Source of the DNA: DASVVT01 sp036386415
Lineage (GTDB): Bacteria; Acidobacteriota; Blastocatellia; Pyrinomonadales; Pyrinomonadaceae
NCBI GenBank assembly: GCA_036386415.1
Contig: DASVVT010000053.1
Location: forward strand, 62,001 to 126,000
Reading direction: 5' to 3'
DNA length: 64,000 nt
The notes under the pieces were generated by a model, which searched no databases, had not been told where the DNA came from, and was given only the letters and a program-made list of their open reading frames with translations. Made by a program: the position numbers and the translations under genes. Shown piece by piece: positions 1 through 8,575 of this stretch. The first letter of the stretch is position 1. The number at the start of each line of letters is the position of its first letter.

Positions 1-261
1 GGCATCGAGTATGCGCCGAAGGATTTGCGGCTCAGCCTGGTTGAAGCCTCCGCCAACCGCATCGGCTCGGCGGTCGATCAATTGCTGCTCTACTGCTATC
101 ACTACGATCCCGCATCCGGCAAGTACGGCATGGTGGTCATGAACGTGGTGCGCGTGGCCGGTGCTCTGACGGTCGTCGGCATCCTGGCGCTCCTGATCTT
201 CCTGCGCGGCGTGCGCGCACGGCGCGGCGCGTTGGAGCTAAAGGCTGGAGGCGTGGCTTAA
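1..261 (+). CDS. SCO1/SenC-like protein, C-terminal part (partial)
   Basis: The reading frame is open from the first base of the window, so the gene starts upstream and only about 86 C-terminal residues are visible. The segment DLRLSLVEASANRIGS followed by DQLLLYCYHYDP resembles the end of SCO-family copper chaperones, which deliver copper to the CuA centre of cytochrome c oxidase. A hydrophobic stretch (VAGALTVVGILALLIFL) close to the C-terminus would anchor the protein in the membrane. It ends 4 bp before coxB, so it is almost certainly co-transcribed with the oxidase genes, which fits the assembly role. The family call rests on the tail only. Confidence 0.72.
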   Translation, partial: GIEYAPKDLRLSLVEASANRIGSAVDQLLLYCYHYDPASGKYGMVVMNVVRVAGALTVVGILALLIFLRGVRARRGALELKAGGVA

Positions 262-265
262 AGAG

Positions 266-1438
266 ATGCAGAACTGGATACCATTCATACCGGACGCAGC
301 TTCCACCGTCGCAGGTCAGGTGGACGGTCTCTATTTTTACCTGACCGGCGTGACCATCTTTTTCACGCTCCTGGTCTACGCGCTCCTGATTCTTTTCATC
401 ATCAGATACCGGCGGCGCAATCCTCGCGAGATACCGCGCCCGATTGCCGGTTCGATCAAGCTGGAGTCGATGTGGACTGTGATCCCGTTTCTCATCGCGA
501 TGAGCATCTTCGTGTGGGGCGCGCGTCTCTCCTTCACGCAGTATCGCATGCCGGCAGAGGCGCTCGACATCTACGTGGTCGGCAAGCAGTGGATGTGGAA
601 GTTTCAGCACACGACGGGGCAGCGCGAGATCAACGAGCTGCACATCCCTGTGGGACGCAAAGTGAAGCTGACGATGACCACCGAAGATACCATCCACAGC
701 TTCTTCGTTCCGGCCTTTCGTACCAAGGCGGACGTTGTGCCGGGTCGCTACCAGTATTTGTGGTTTGAAGCGACCAAGCCAGGCCGCTACGAGTTGTTCT
801 GCGCAGAATATTGCGGGACGAACCATTCCGGCATGACGGGCTACATAGTGGTCATGGAGCCGACGGATTATGACAACTGGCTGAGCGGCGGCGCTAACCA
901 GCAATCGCCCGTCGCCGCCGGGCAGCAGCTTTTTCAAACCCTGGGTTGCGCCACCTGCCACTCCGACGCAGGCCAGGGCGGGCGCGGGCCTGCGCTCGCC
1001 GGACTCCTTGGCAAACAGGTGCAGCTCAACAACGGGCAGACGATCACGGCTGACGACTCCTACATACGCGAGTCGATCACAGACCCACAGGCCAAAATAG
1101 TCGCAGGCTTCGGCCCGATCATGCCGACCTTCAAGGGACAGGTCAGCGAGGAGCAGCTCTTGCAGCTCGTGACCTTTATCAAGTCGCTCAGCCCCGCGCA
1201 GACAGAAGGCAAGGCTGCGACCGCCCCTGCGCGCGAGAATAATCCGCAGACGGGGACGGCGTCCCCGGAAGCGCAGGGCACAACTGCCCCTGACGTGCAA
1301 CGCTCCAACCCGGTCGGCCCGACCGCGCCGAACGCCGGTCAGGGGGGCGGCGCACAGTCAACAGAGTCGCAGAGGTCTAACCCGGTGGGGCCGACAAACA
1401 ACAACGCGCGCCCCAAACAGAGACAGCGAAGGCAATAG
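266..1438 (+). CDS. coxB: Cytochrome c oxidase subunit II with fused cytochrome c domain
   Basis: Subunit II of a haem-copper oxidase; it takes electrons from a c-type cytochrome into the CuA centre. Two N-terminal membrane segments (about residues 28-48 and 66-86) precede the cupredoxin domain. The CuA ligand pattern CAEYCGTNHSGM lies near residues 180-191. A fused cytochrome c domain follows with the haem motif CATCH near residue 229 and a distal Met in the GPIMPTF region, giving a caa3-type architecture. The C-terminal tail after about residue 315 is Pro/Asn/Gly-rich, probably disordered, and carries the octapeptide RSNPVGPT twice. It lies 4 bp after the SCO-like gene and 9 bp before coxA. 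Confidence 0.95.
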   Translation: MQNWIPFIPDAASTVAGQVDGLYFYLTGVTIFFTLLVYALLILFIIRYRRRNPREIPRPIAGSIKLESMWTVIPFLIAMSIFVWGARLSFTQYRMPAEALDIYVVGKQWMWKFQHTTGQREINELHIPVGRKVKLTMTTEDTIHSFFVPAFRTKADVVPGRYQYLWFEATKPGRYELFCAEYCGTNHSGMTGYIVVMEPTDYDNWLSGGANQQSPVAAGQQLFQTLGCATCHSDAGQGGRGPALAGLLGKQVQLNNGQTITADDSYIRESITDPQAKIVAGFGPIMPTFKGQVSEEQLLQLVTFIKSLSPAQTEGKAATAPARENNPQTGTASPEAQGTTAPDVQRSNPVGPTAPNAGQGGGAQSTESQRSNPVGPTNNNARPKQRQRRQ

Positions 1439-1447
1439 TTAAAAGTT

Positions 1448-3148
1448 ATGCAAGTACTTGAATCGGAAGAATTCGAAACACCGGTCGCGTCGCGCGTTAA
1501 CTACCTGAACGCCACGTACGGGCTTAAGTCTTGGCTGCTGACGAAGGATCACAAGCGCATCGCCCTGCTCTACCTGGGCTCCGTCTCGTTCTTCTTCTTT
1601 CTCGGCAGCATCTACGCCATGATGATCCGGCTTGAGCTGCTGACGCCGCGCGGAGACCTCGTCCAGTCGCAGACCTACAACAAGCTGTTCACGCATCACG
1701 GCATTCTGATGGTCTTCTTTTTCCTGATCCCATCGATCCCCACCGTGCTGGGCAACTTCCTCGTGCCGCTCATGATCGGGGCTAAAGATTTAGCCTTTCC
1801 ACGCCTCAACCTGTTGAGCTGGTATATCTACATGGTGGGCGGCATCCTGACGTTCTGGGCGCTCTTAAACGGCGGCGTCGATACGGGCTGGACCTTCTAT
1901 GTGCCTTTCAGTACGACCTTCTCCAACACTTACGTGGTGGCGGCTGGCCTTGGAATCTTCATCAACGGCTTCTCGTCGATCTTGACGGGGCTGAACTTCA
2001 TCGTCACCATCCACACGATGCGCGCGCCCGGCATGACCTGGTTTCGCCTGCCCCTCTTCATCTGGGCACACTACGCGACCAGCCTGATTATGATCCTGGG
2101 AACGCCCGTCATCGCGATCACGGTGCTGCTCGTGGCGCTGGAGCGTCTGGCACGGATAGGGATTTTCGACCCGGCTCTGGGCGGCGACCCTATCCTGTTC
2201 CAGCACCTGTTCTGGTTCTACTCGCATCCGGCAGTCTACATCATGGTGCTGCCGGGCATGGGCGTCGTCAGCGAGCTGATCGCCAATTTCTCCCGCAAGA
2301 ATATCTTCGGCTATTCGTTCGTCGCCTTCTCGTCGATTGCCATCGCCGTCTTCGGCTTTCTCGTCTGGGGACATCACATGTTCGTCTCCGGTCAGTCGAT
2401 GTATGCCGGGATGATCTTCTCGTTTTTGAGCTTCGCGGTGGCGATCCCTTCGGCGGTCAAGGTCTTTAACTGGACGGCGACGCTCTACCAGGGCTCCATC
2501 TCTTACGATACGCCGATGCTCTACGGGCTGGGGTTCATCGGACTCTTCGTCATCGGTGGGATGACCGGCCTCTTCCTGGCCGCGATAGGATTAGACATAC
2601 ACGTCCACGACACCTATTTTGTGGTCGCACATTTCCACTACATCATGGTCGGCGGGACGGTGCTGGCCTACCTGGGCGGGCTGCATATGTGGTGGCCTAA
2701 GATTTCAGGTCGCATGTACCCGGAAGGCTGGGCGAGGTTTGCCGCGCTGGTGATCTTCGTCGGATTCAACCTGACCTTCTTCCCGCAATTCCTCTTGGGA
2801 TACATGGGAATGCCGCGCCGTTATCACGCCTACCCGGCTGATCTGCCCGTGTGGCAGGTGCTGCATGTGATGAGTTCGGCAGGCGCGTCGATCCTTGGAA
2901 TGGGATTGACGCTCCCACTGATCTATCTGGTCTGGTCTATGCGCTACGGGCGCAAAGCCCCTGCCAACCCCTGGGCGCTGCCCGGCCTTGAGTGGCGCAC
3001 GCCCAGCCCTCCGCCGACCGAAAACTTCGCCGTCACCCCGGTCGTGACCTGGGAGGCATACGAGTTCGCGCCGCCGGAGGAACTGAAAGTCATAGGTAAA
3101 TTCGAGCCCGGCGATGAGGCCGATCATCCGGCAGTAACGAAGGGATGA
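1448..3148 (+). CDS. coxA: Cytochrome c oxidase subunit I
   Basis: Catalytic subunit of the haem-copper oxidase: twelve-helix inner-membrane protein that reduces O2 to water and pumps protons. It contains FYSHPAVYIM near residue 256, the CuB His pair in WGHHMF near residue 308 and the haem ligand segment VAHFHYIM near residue 393. The HPEVY glutamate of A1-type enzymes is replaced by Ala and preceded by Tyr-Ser, which is the signature of the A2 subfamily (the Thermus and Rhodothermus caa3 type). Length of 566 residues is normal. It is followed by a heptamer dyad and coxC. Confidence 0.97.
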   Translation: MQVLESEEFETPVASRVNYLNATYGLKSWLLTKDHKRIALLYLGSVSFFFFLGSIYAMMIRLELLTPRGDLVQSQTYNKLFTHHGILMVFFFLIPSIPTVLGNFLVPLMIGAKDLAFPRLNLLSWYIYMVGGILTFWALLNGGVDTGWTFYVPFSTTFSNTYVVAAGLGIFINGFSSILTGLNFIVTIHTMRAPGMTWFRLPLFIWAHYATSLIMILGTPVIAITVLLVALERLARIGIFDPALGGDPILFQHLFWFYSHPAVYIMVLPGMGVVSELIANFSRKNIFGYSFVAFSSIAIAVFGFLVWGHHMFVSGQSMYAGMIFSFLSFAVAIPSAVKVFNWTATLYQGSISYDTPMLYGLGFIGLFVIGGMTGLFLAAIGLDIHVHDTYFVVAHFHYIMVGGTVLAYLGGLHMWWPKISGRMYPEGWARFAALVIFVGFNLTFFPQFLLGYMGMPRRYHAYPADLPVWQVLHVMSSAGASILGMGLTLPLIYLVWSMRYGRKAPANPWALPGLEWRTPSPPPTENFAVTPVVTWEAYEFAPPEELKVIGKFEPGDEADHPAVTKG

Positions 3149-3224
3149 GGGATGAGGGATGAGGGATGAATAAGAGAAGCTTCCGTCTTTTAATTCATCC
3201 CTCATCCCTCATCCCTCATCCCTC
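3141..3224 (+). repeat. Dyad of reiterated GGGATGA heptamers
   Basis: About four copies of GGGATGA, a spacer of about 23 bp, then about four copies of the complement TCATCCC. The transcript can fold into a hairpin of nearly 30 bp between coxA and coxC. There are no spacers, so it is not CRISPR. It may modulate the coxA/coxC transcript ratio; that role is inference. Confidence 0.8.
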
Positions 3225-3242
3225 TAACGGGAGAGGGTAAAA

Positions 3243-3968
3243 TTGGCTGCACACGTTGAAACACACCACGGGGTAGAGGCTCACAGCGCGCTCCAGCATC
3301 ACTTCGATAACATGGAGCAGCAGCGCGAAGCTGGCTCGCTCGGCATGTGGATTTTCCTCGTCACGGAGATCATGTTCTTCGGCGGGCTGTTCATGGCCTA
3401 CCTGCTCTATCGTACGGCGTACCCGGAGGCGTTCGCCGCCGGAAGCAATCACCTGGACTGGAAGCTCGGCGGCATCAACACGGTGGTGCTCATCTGTAGC
3501 AGTCTGACGATGGCGCTCGCTGTCTACTTCGCGCAGGTGGGAAGCAAACAGCTACAGATCATCTTTCTCGTGCTGACGATGGTGCTCGGCGCGACCTTCC
3601 TCGGCATCAAGGCTGTCGAGTACCACGAAAAATATGTGGATCACCTGATTCCTATACCGGGGTTTCAGTGGGAGGAGAAGAACATCCCGAAAGACGTTGC
3701 GCCGCAAGAGCGAGAAGGCTTCAAGCGCCACGTGCAGATGTTCTACTGGATATATTTTGCCATGACGGGGCTCCACGCTCTGCACATGATTATCGGTCTG
3801 GGGCTGCTTGCCTTCCTCGTCTATTTCACCTGGCGCGGTCGCTACACGCCTGAGTATCATGCGCCGGTTGAGCTGACGGGTCTCTACTGGCACTTCGTAG
3901 ACATCGTCTGGATTTTCCTCTTTCCTCTGCTCTACCTGCTCGGCAGGCATCTTGGAGGCGGGCACTAG
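3243..3968 (+). CDS. coxC: Cytochrome c oxidase subunit III
   Basis: Third core subunit of the oxidase, a multi-helix membrane protein thought to stabilise subunit I and proton uptake. The N-terminal region MEQQREAGSLGMWIFLVTEI and the C-terminal TGLYWHFVDIVWIFLFPLLY are characteristic of the CoxC/CyoC family. The length of 241 residues fits. A TTG start is chosen because GGGAGAGGG lies just upstream with good spacing and the family's N-terminus would otherwise be lost. It follows coxA after a heptamer dyad and precedes coxD. Confidence 0.93.
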   Translation: MAAHVETHHGVEAHSALQHHFDNMEQQREAGSLGMWIFLVTEIMFFGGLFMAYLLYRTAYPEAFAAGSNHLDWKLGGINTVVLICSSLTMALAVYFAQVGSKQLQIIFLVLTMVLGATFLGIKAVEYHEKYVDHLIPIPGFQWEEKNIPKDVAPQEREGFKRHVQMFYWIYFAMTGLHALHMIIGLGLLAFLVYFTWRGRYTPEYHAPVELTGLYWHFVDIVWIFLFPLLYLLGRHLGGGH

Positions 3969-4002
3969 AGCAAGTTCAATTGAGCTTAAGAAGATGAAGG
4001 TG

Positions 4003-4107
4003 AGATTTAAACGCAAAGGACGCAAAGTATGCTCGCAAAGGGCGCAAAGAGCTTTAACTCTCTGCGTGCTTTGCGTCTTTTACTTCGCGCCCTTTGCGTT
4101 TAAATCT
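4003..4107 (+). repeat. AACGCAAAGG-type dyad (family 2)
   Basis: Words of the type GCAAAGGACGCAAAG on the left are answered by CTTTGCGTCTTTT...CCCTTTGCGTTT on the right. The ends AGATTTAAACGC and GCGTTTAAATCT are exact complements. It lies between coxC and coxD. Related dyads occur near 4640, 5383, 10535, 18236 and 34060. Confidence 0.8.
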
Positions 4108-4130
4108 TTTTCCGTATTGGCAAAAGAACA

Positions 4131-4478
4131 ATGTCCGAACACATCGTCTCAAAGAAAGTCTACTTTCTGATCTTCGGCGTGCTGATGGTCGGCACGGGGC
4201 TCACGGTGCTGGCGGCCTTCCGAGACCTCGACCATCTCTTTACGGGCGCGAATGCGGCGGTCGCGCTCACCATCGCCGTCATCAAAGCGACGCTCGTCGT
4301 GCTCTACTTCATGCACGTTCGCTATAGCTCGCGGCTCGTGTGGGTCATCGTCGTCTCTGGATTATTCTGGTTGGGGATCATGTTTGCGCTCACGATGAGC
4401 GACTATCTGAGCCGTGAACGAGTGACATCCCCGGCGAATGAAAACCCGCCGAGCGCGCAGCGTCAAGCATACGAATAG
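4131..4478 (+). CDS. coxD: Cytochrome c oxidase subunit IV-family protein
   Basis: Small membrane protein of 115 residues with three hydrophobic segments (about 9-28, 38-60 and 67-87). The segment VAIKATLVVLYFMHVRY-like region, seen here as VIKATLVVLYFMHVRYSSRL, is typical of the prokaryotic cytochrome c oxidase subunit IV family. It is an accessory subunit and probably helps assembly or stability of the CoxABC core. It is the last gene of the oxidase operon and is followed by a strong intrinsic terminator. Confidence 0.88.
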   Translation: MSEHIVSKKVYFLIFGVLMVGTGLTVLAAFRDLDHLFTGANAAVALTIAVIKATLVVLYFMHVRYSSRLVWVIVVSGLFWLGIMFALTMSDYLSRERVTSPANENPPSAQRQAYE

Positions 4479-4493
4479 AGAATCACTCCACAG

Positions 4494-4533
4494 AAGCGCC
4501 GCCGTTGAAAGCCATTATCGGCGGCGCTTTTCT
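4494..4533 (+). terminator. Intrinsic terminator of the cox operon
   Basis: GCGCCGCCG and CGGCGGCGC form a perfect GC-rich stem around a loop of about 14 nt, followed immediately by TTTT. It lies 16 bp after the coxD stop and should end the SCO-coxBACD transcript. Confidence 0.85.
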
Positions 4534-4566
4534 GTGCCCCTTTGTGATGGGGTTGGAGAAGCTGTC

Positions 4567-4860
4567 ATACCGGGTTGCAATCAAAAGAGAGACGATCCAC
4601 TAGATCAAATTTCAATCGTGTGTACGGCGAGAGCCATGTCACCGCAAAGGACGCAAAGAATGAAGACGCAGAGGGCGCAAAAGGAATCTCCAGCGCCCTC
4701 TGCGGTTTCCTTGGCGACCTTTGCGGTTTATCTTCCGTACAGGCAAATCAAATCCGCTCTAAATCACACGAAGCGACACGAAACAGTTCCTCTGTTCGTG
4801 TCATTTCGTGGTGCTTAGTGGATCGTCCTTTACCTTCTTTTATTCTGCCGCCTGGTATCA
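4567..4860 (+). repeat. Family 3 long-dyad element with nested family 2 dyad
   Basis: The outer arms begin with ATACCGGGTTGCAATCAAAA and end with TCTTTTATTCTGCCGCCTGGTAT. Inside them GACGATCCACT faces AGTGGATCGTC, and CACGAAGCGACACGAA faces TTCGTGTCATTTCGTG. A second dyad of the GCAAAGG type (about 4640-4728) sits inside the left part, as if one repeat had landed in another. Related copies occur near 17129, 20456, 50582, 55538 and 58484. Confidence 0.75.
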
Positions 4861-4861
4861 G

Positions 4862-5224
4862 TTACCCGTTCAAGAAGAGTTGCCCGTCTCGAACCGTAAT
4901 CACCTTCCCGCAGTTTGGGCATCCCAGCTTAAAGGTTGCGTCCGAGGTCTTGATCTCAGTTCCACACGAAGGACACGGGGCATTGATCTCGTGACGGGTG
5001 AAAACATCGCGCACCGTGAAGAGAGGAACGATCAGCCCGGCGATCAATAGCGGGATGCCGAAGACGAGGCTGCCCTCGCCGAGCGTCAGGCTGACGACGA
5101 GTCCGGCGATGAAGAGAATCAGGCCGAGCGCAATGCTGAACGAAAAGCCGTAAGCCTCGTCAATGGTTCGCTTCGGCTTGGCGGCGGCGGTCCCCCTTGA
5201 TTCCATAGCTTTTTTATTCTCCAT
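4862..5224 (-). CDS. Small membrane protein with C-terminal zinc ribbon
   Basis: A 120-residue protein with two predicted membrane helices (about residues 27-47 and 52-71). A cytoplasmic C-terminal zinc-ribbon-like domain follows, with cysteine pairs CPSCG (about 84-88) and CPNCG (about 101-105). I recognise no named family. The arrangement suggests a membrane-anchored protein with a structural zinc site; its function is unknown. The gene stands alone on the minus strand, flanked by repeat dyads on both sides. Confidence 0.75.
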   Translation of the reverse strand: MENKKAMESRGTAAAKPKRTIDEAYGFSFSIALGLILFIAGLVVSLTLGEGSLVFGIPLLIAGLIVPLFTVRDVFTRHEINAPCPSCGTEIKTSDATFKLGCPNCGKVITVRDGQLFLNG

Positions 5225-5382
5225 GATGTGTTGACCTGACTAAATAGGCGGTGTCGGACGAAACCGTGGCCGCATCCTGCTCGAAGCAGGCTTACACGGC
5301 CTCCGGTCTCTATGCGGCGAACGTTATCACAGGCGCGCGCCGAGCGACAAGGATGTTTTTGTTGTTGAGTGAAAGGCGAAAG

Positions 5383-5481
5383 AGCAATTAAACGCAAAGG
5401 AAGACCCGCCAAGGTCACAGGGGGTTGTTATCCTTTGCGCCCTTTGCGTCTTCATACTTTGCATCCTTTGCGTTTAATTGC
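5383..5481 (+). repeat. AACGCAAAGG-type dyad (family 2)
   Basis: GCAATTAAACGCAAAGG at the left end is matched exactly by CCTTTGCGTTTAATTGC at the right end. The interior contains further CTTTGCGCCCTTTGCGTC words. It lies in the leader of the 2Fe-2S protein gene. Confidence 0.8.
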
Positions 5482-5530
5482 TAAAGTGTCAGGTTTTGAT
5501 CCAAGAAGTGAATAATCAGTGAAGACAACT

Positions 5531-6562
5531 ATGAGTGTGAACGTTCATACCCCTTTCGAAATTTTCCTGAACAAGCATGATGAAGAGGCTTGGTCTGCTC
5601 TTCTCACAGACCTTTTACGATCCATACACGAGGTAGACAAAACGGCCACGCAAATCTGGTTCGCGTTCTACCCGCTCGCCCTGTCGAGGGCGCTTGAGCA
5701 AGCGGACGATCCTGTGCAACTGGCCGCGCAACTGCTCCTCAAAGGATCATATTACCTGAGAGACCAGATCGATTCTTCGCACCATTTTCTCTACGGCCAT
5801 CGCTACTGGCCGGAAGTGAAAACGGCTGTCGAAGCGCACGCGGCGTCCTTTAAAGAGGGTGATGCGACGAGCCTCGCAAGCCGTATACGCGAGGTCGCCG
5901 GACGGGTCGCCTCGAAGCTCAAACGGGACGAATCGCTCCTCATAGGCATCACGGCGGTCGCTTTTATGACCCTTCAACAGGTCGGACTGAATGATTTCAA
6001 AGCTGCGCCCGGCGCGGTCAGTCTGGACAAGAAGCACGCCAGGAAATCTCCCGAACAGGTGCTCAGAGAACGCGCGAAGGATGATAGCCAGGGACTCTTC
6101 GGGTTTCTCAGGACGGTCGATAAAGTATGGACTATCACGTTCGATGAATCGGCAGATGAGGCGACCTTCAAGCTGAAGCACACGCAGGACCTCGCTGATG
6201 CAGCGGCCAAGGACACGCGCGATTATCGCTCGCGTGACCCGCGCCGCATCGAAGGCCCGATCCCGGTCGAGTGTCGCTCGGCCTCTTGCGGGACGTGCTG
6301 GGTGGGCGTGCTCGGCGGCGCTGAGAAGCTCGCGGATGTCGGCGCGCGTGAAGGCAAGAAGATCAAAGAGTTCGGCTATATCGACACGAACGAGACGAAG
6401 CCGCTCATTCGTCTGGCCTGCATGGCGCAGGCCACCGGCGCGGTCTCCATCGTCATCCCGCCCTGGAACGGCGTCTTCGGCAAGTATCTCAAAGCGCAGA
6501 AACGGGACGGCCAATACCAGGAACAGAGAGGCGAGCCTCTCCAGCACAATCTTGAGCAGTAA
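5531..6562 (+). CDS. 2Fe-2S ferredoxin-domain protein
   Basis: A protein of about 343 residues. The C-terminal third carries the plant-type [2Fe-2S] ligand pattern ECRSASCGTC (about residues 240-249) with the fourth cysteine in IRLACMAQ about 40 residues later, as in 2Fe-2S ferredoxin domains. The N-terminal 200 residues are mostly helical and resemble no named domain I can identify. The role is probably electron transfer, but the partner is not evident. I prefer the ATG at 5531; a GTG at 5519 would add four residues. The stop overlaps the likely start of the EamA transporter gene, suggesting co-transcription. Confidence 0.8.
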   Translation: MSVNVHTPFEIFLNKHDEEAWSALLTDLLRSIHEVDKTATQIWFAFYPLALSRALEQADDPVQLAAQLLLKGSYYLRDQIDSSHHFLYGHRYWPEVKTAVEAHAASFKEGDATSLASRIREVAGRVASKLKRDESLLIGITAVAFMTLQQVGLNDFKAAPGAVSLDKKHARKSPEQVLRERAKDDSQGLFGFLRTVDKVWTITFDESADEATFKLKHTQDLADAAAKDTRDYRSRDPRRIEGPIPVECRSASCGTCWVGVLGGAEKLADVGAREGKKIKEFGYIDTNETKPLIRLACMAQATGAVSIVIPPWNGVFGKYLKAQKRDGQYQEQRGEPLQHNLEQ

Positions 6563-7442
6563 TCTCGCCGCCCGTCCCGTCGGTGGTCAGAGACCGCATG
6601 TTGCATCGCCCTTACTGTTGGTGATGGCGGCAGCCCTTCTGTGGAGCACCGGTGGTCTCTTCATCAAGCTGTCTCATCTTCCCTCGCTCGAACTCTCGTT
6701 CTGGCGCTCGCTCTTTGCGGCGATCACCGTCGCCATCTGGACGCGGCGCGAAGGCTTCGGCATCAATCGCCTCACCATTCTCACTTCGCTGCTCTATGCG
6801 GCGCTCCTGCTGCTCTTCGTTGTCGCCACCAAACGCACCACCGCCGCCAACGCCATCTTTCTTCAATACACCGCGCCCATCTACATGCTCGTCTTCGAGC
6901 CGCTGCTCTACAAAGAGAAGTTCCGCCGGAAAGACCTCCTCGTCGTCGCGGTCTGCATCGTCGGCATGTCGCTCTTCTTCCTCGGCGATTTGAGGCCGGG
7001 CGAACTTCAAGGCAACATGGCGGCGCTCGCCTCCGGCCTCTGCCTGGCCTTCTACTTTCTCCTGCTGCGCCACGCACGCTCGCGCGAAGTGAACCGCGCT
7101 TCTTCCGTGATCTACGGGAATCTGATCCTCGTCCTCTTCACAGCGCCGATGGGGCTCTGGGCGCTTCCCACCATCTCCGCGCAGGAGGCATCAATCGTTC
7201 TCTATCTAGGCGTGGTTCAGATCGGGCTGGCCTACGCGCTCTTCACGCTCGGCATGGCGCGCGGAGTCCGTTCGCTCGACGCCGGAATCGTCGCCTATAT
7301 CGAGCCGGTGCTGAATCCGCTCTGGGTCTTCGTCTTTCTAGGCGAGCGCCCCTCCCGCTGGGCTCTCCTGGGCGGCGCGATCATCATCACAGCGGTCGTC
7401 TCACACACCCTCTCGAGCGCGCGTACAGCACAAACGCGCTAG
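6552..7442 (+). CDS. EamA/DMT-family transporter
   Basis: An integral membrane protein of about 296 residues with ten hydrophobic segments in two five-helix halves, typical of the EamA (drug/metabolite transporter) superfamily. Recognisable pieces are ALLWSTGGLFIKL in helix 1, IFLQYTAPIYM in the first half and DAGIVAYIEPVLNPLWVF in the second half. The substrate cannot be predicted. The start is uncertain: a TTG at 6552 overlaps the preceding stop, while the first ATG (6624) would trim the N-terminus close to helix 1. Confidence 0.88.
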   Translation: MSSNLAARPVGGQRPHVASPLLLVMAAALLWSTGGLFIKLSHLPSLELSFWRSLFAAITVAIWTRREGFGINRLTILTSLLYAALLLLFVVATKRTTAANAIFLQYTAPIYMLVFEPLLYKEKFRRKDLLVVAVCIVGMSLFFLGDLRPGELQGNMAALASGLCLAFYFLLLRHARSREVNRASSVIYGNLILVLFTAPMGLWALPTISAQEASIVLYLGVVQIGLAYALFTLGMARGVRSLDAGIVAYIEPVLNPLWVFVFLGERPSRWALLGGAIIITAVVSHTLSSARTAQTR

Positions 7443-7622
7443 TTAAGGCTGGAAGTCAAACAGGAAACCGGGTCAGGAAACGACGCTTCAGCAATGTTTC
7501 TTGCAGAGGCGCAAGAGCGTCTGACGGGTTTCTGCAAAATATTCTGCGAAGCGCAAAAAGCCATAGCTTCCTAAAGACTTACAAACCATGTGTCGCGTTA
7601 TTTTGGCAATCCGGGCTTCTGC

Positions 7623-8261
7623 TCAGAGCATCCACTGGTGGCGGCTTGCGTAATCTGTGAGATGCCTGTCCGGGTAGCGACTCCTGAACTGATGGTAGCG
7701 GGCGAGCAGTCGTTTGTATCTTCTATCGGACGAGACGAGCTCAGTGTGCGGTATTTCGCACAGGTAGCGTTCAACTTTCCAGACGTTCCTGAGCGAGAAG
7801 CGCCAGTCGTAATTTCCCAGATCATGCAGGTTCGCCGCCCCGTAGCCCGTGATCCGTCCCGTGTAATCGACGTAAGTATCAAAATAGCTCCAGGCGAGCT
7901 GCCGCAAGCTGCGAAAGACTGGCTTACGTCCATGCAATCCGAGGTCGCGCGAGCGACCGACAGCGCCCCACAGCCCCTTTCGCTGAAAGATGAAGACGAC
8001 GTGGTCGAGTTTGTCCTGTGATTCGAGGCTCATCAAAAGCGGCGGATAATTATGCTGCTCCATGATGACTGCGGCTGTGAGCGCCGCTTCCAGGCAGTGC
8101 GCCTCACCGTGCCGGATCACTCCGCGAAAGGAACGCAGCGTCGCGCCCTCACGCTCGCGGTTATACGATACCCTGCGCAGGTAGCGCTGCACCTGTTCAG
8201 GCGTGCGGTACGATTGGATCACGTCCCACTCTCTGTTTGTAAAAGCCTCTTTGCCCGGCAT
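7623..8261 (-). CDS. Conserved hypothetical protein, possible Cys-His hydrolase fold
   Basis: A soluble protein of 212 residues without signal peptide. The central segment HGEAHCLEAALTAAVIME, followed about 20 residues later by KLDHVVFIF, places a Cys on a helix ahead of a His-containing strand. This is compatible with a transglutaminase-like or papain-like fold, but that is inference only. No partner gene is evident. Downstream of it on the plus-strand side is the EamA gene, convergent. Confidence 0.65.
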   Translation of the reverse strand: MPGKEAFTNREWDVIQSYRTPEQVQRYLRRVSYNREREGATLRSFRGVIRHGEAHCLEAALTAAVIMEQHNYPPLLMSLESQDKLDHVVFIFQRKGLWGAVGRSRDLGLHGRKPVFRSLRQLAWSYFDTYVDYTGRITGYGAANLHDLGNYDWRFSLRNVWKVERYLCEIPHTELVSSDRRYKRLLARYHQFRSRYPDRHLTDYASRHQWML

Positions 8262-8287
8262 GCTGCTTTAACCTGGAAGGCTAACAG

Positions 8288-8403
8288 AAAAGGCTGTCCA
8301 TTGTCAGTAGTCCGTGGTCAGTTGTTTGTCTAGCGCATCTTGCGCCTATAAGATTCAAGTACGGGTAGCGAAACAACGGACTACTGACTACGGACAGCCT
8401 TTT
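8288..8403 (+). repeat. CAGTAGTCCGT-type dyad (family 4 relative)
   Basis: AAAAGGCTGTCC at the left is complemented by GGACAGCCTTTT at the right. Inside, CAGTAGTCCGT faces CGGACTACTG. It lies between the divergent 8261 gene and the small 8576 gene and belongs to the same word class as the GTAGACAGTAGTCAGTAG dyads. Confidence 0.75.
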
Positions 8404-8575
8404 GCCTTTCAACTTGATTATGCTGCCGCGTTGGTGTAAGACATTCGGGCACACGAAATAATTTCGCAGACTGAAGCGTCGCCTCGGATGTAGGAGAGAC
8501 CGAGTGCGAGGCGAGCAAGACGCTACTGTCTGATGGATTTTACTCTACGGCTAACAAGGCATAATATTTGTGAGT

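Noticed and set aside
137..1300. Long open frame on the minus strand opposite coxB, and similar frames opposite coxA, pckA, rsbR and others
   Set aside because: They are antisense shadows of GC-rich genes: low-complexity Arg/Ala/Gly-rich translations with no domains and no ribosome binding sites.
3141..3224. Tandem GGGATGA and similar short repeats as a CRISPR array
   Set aside because: Units are contiguous, without unique spacers, and the second half is the complement of the first. There are no cas genes.
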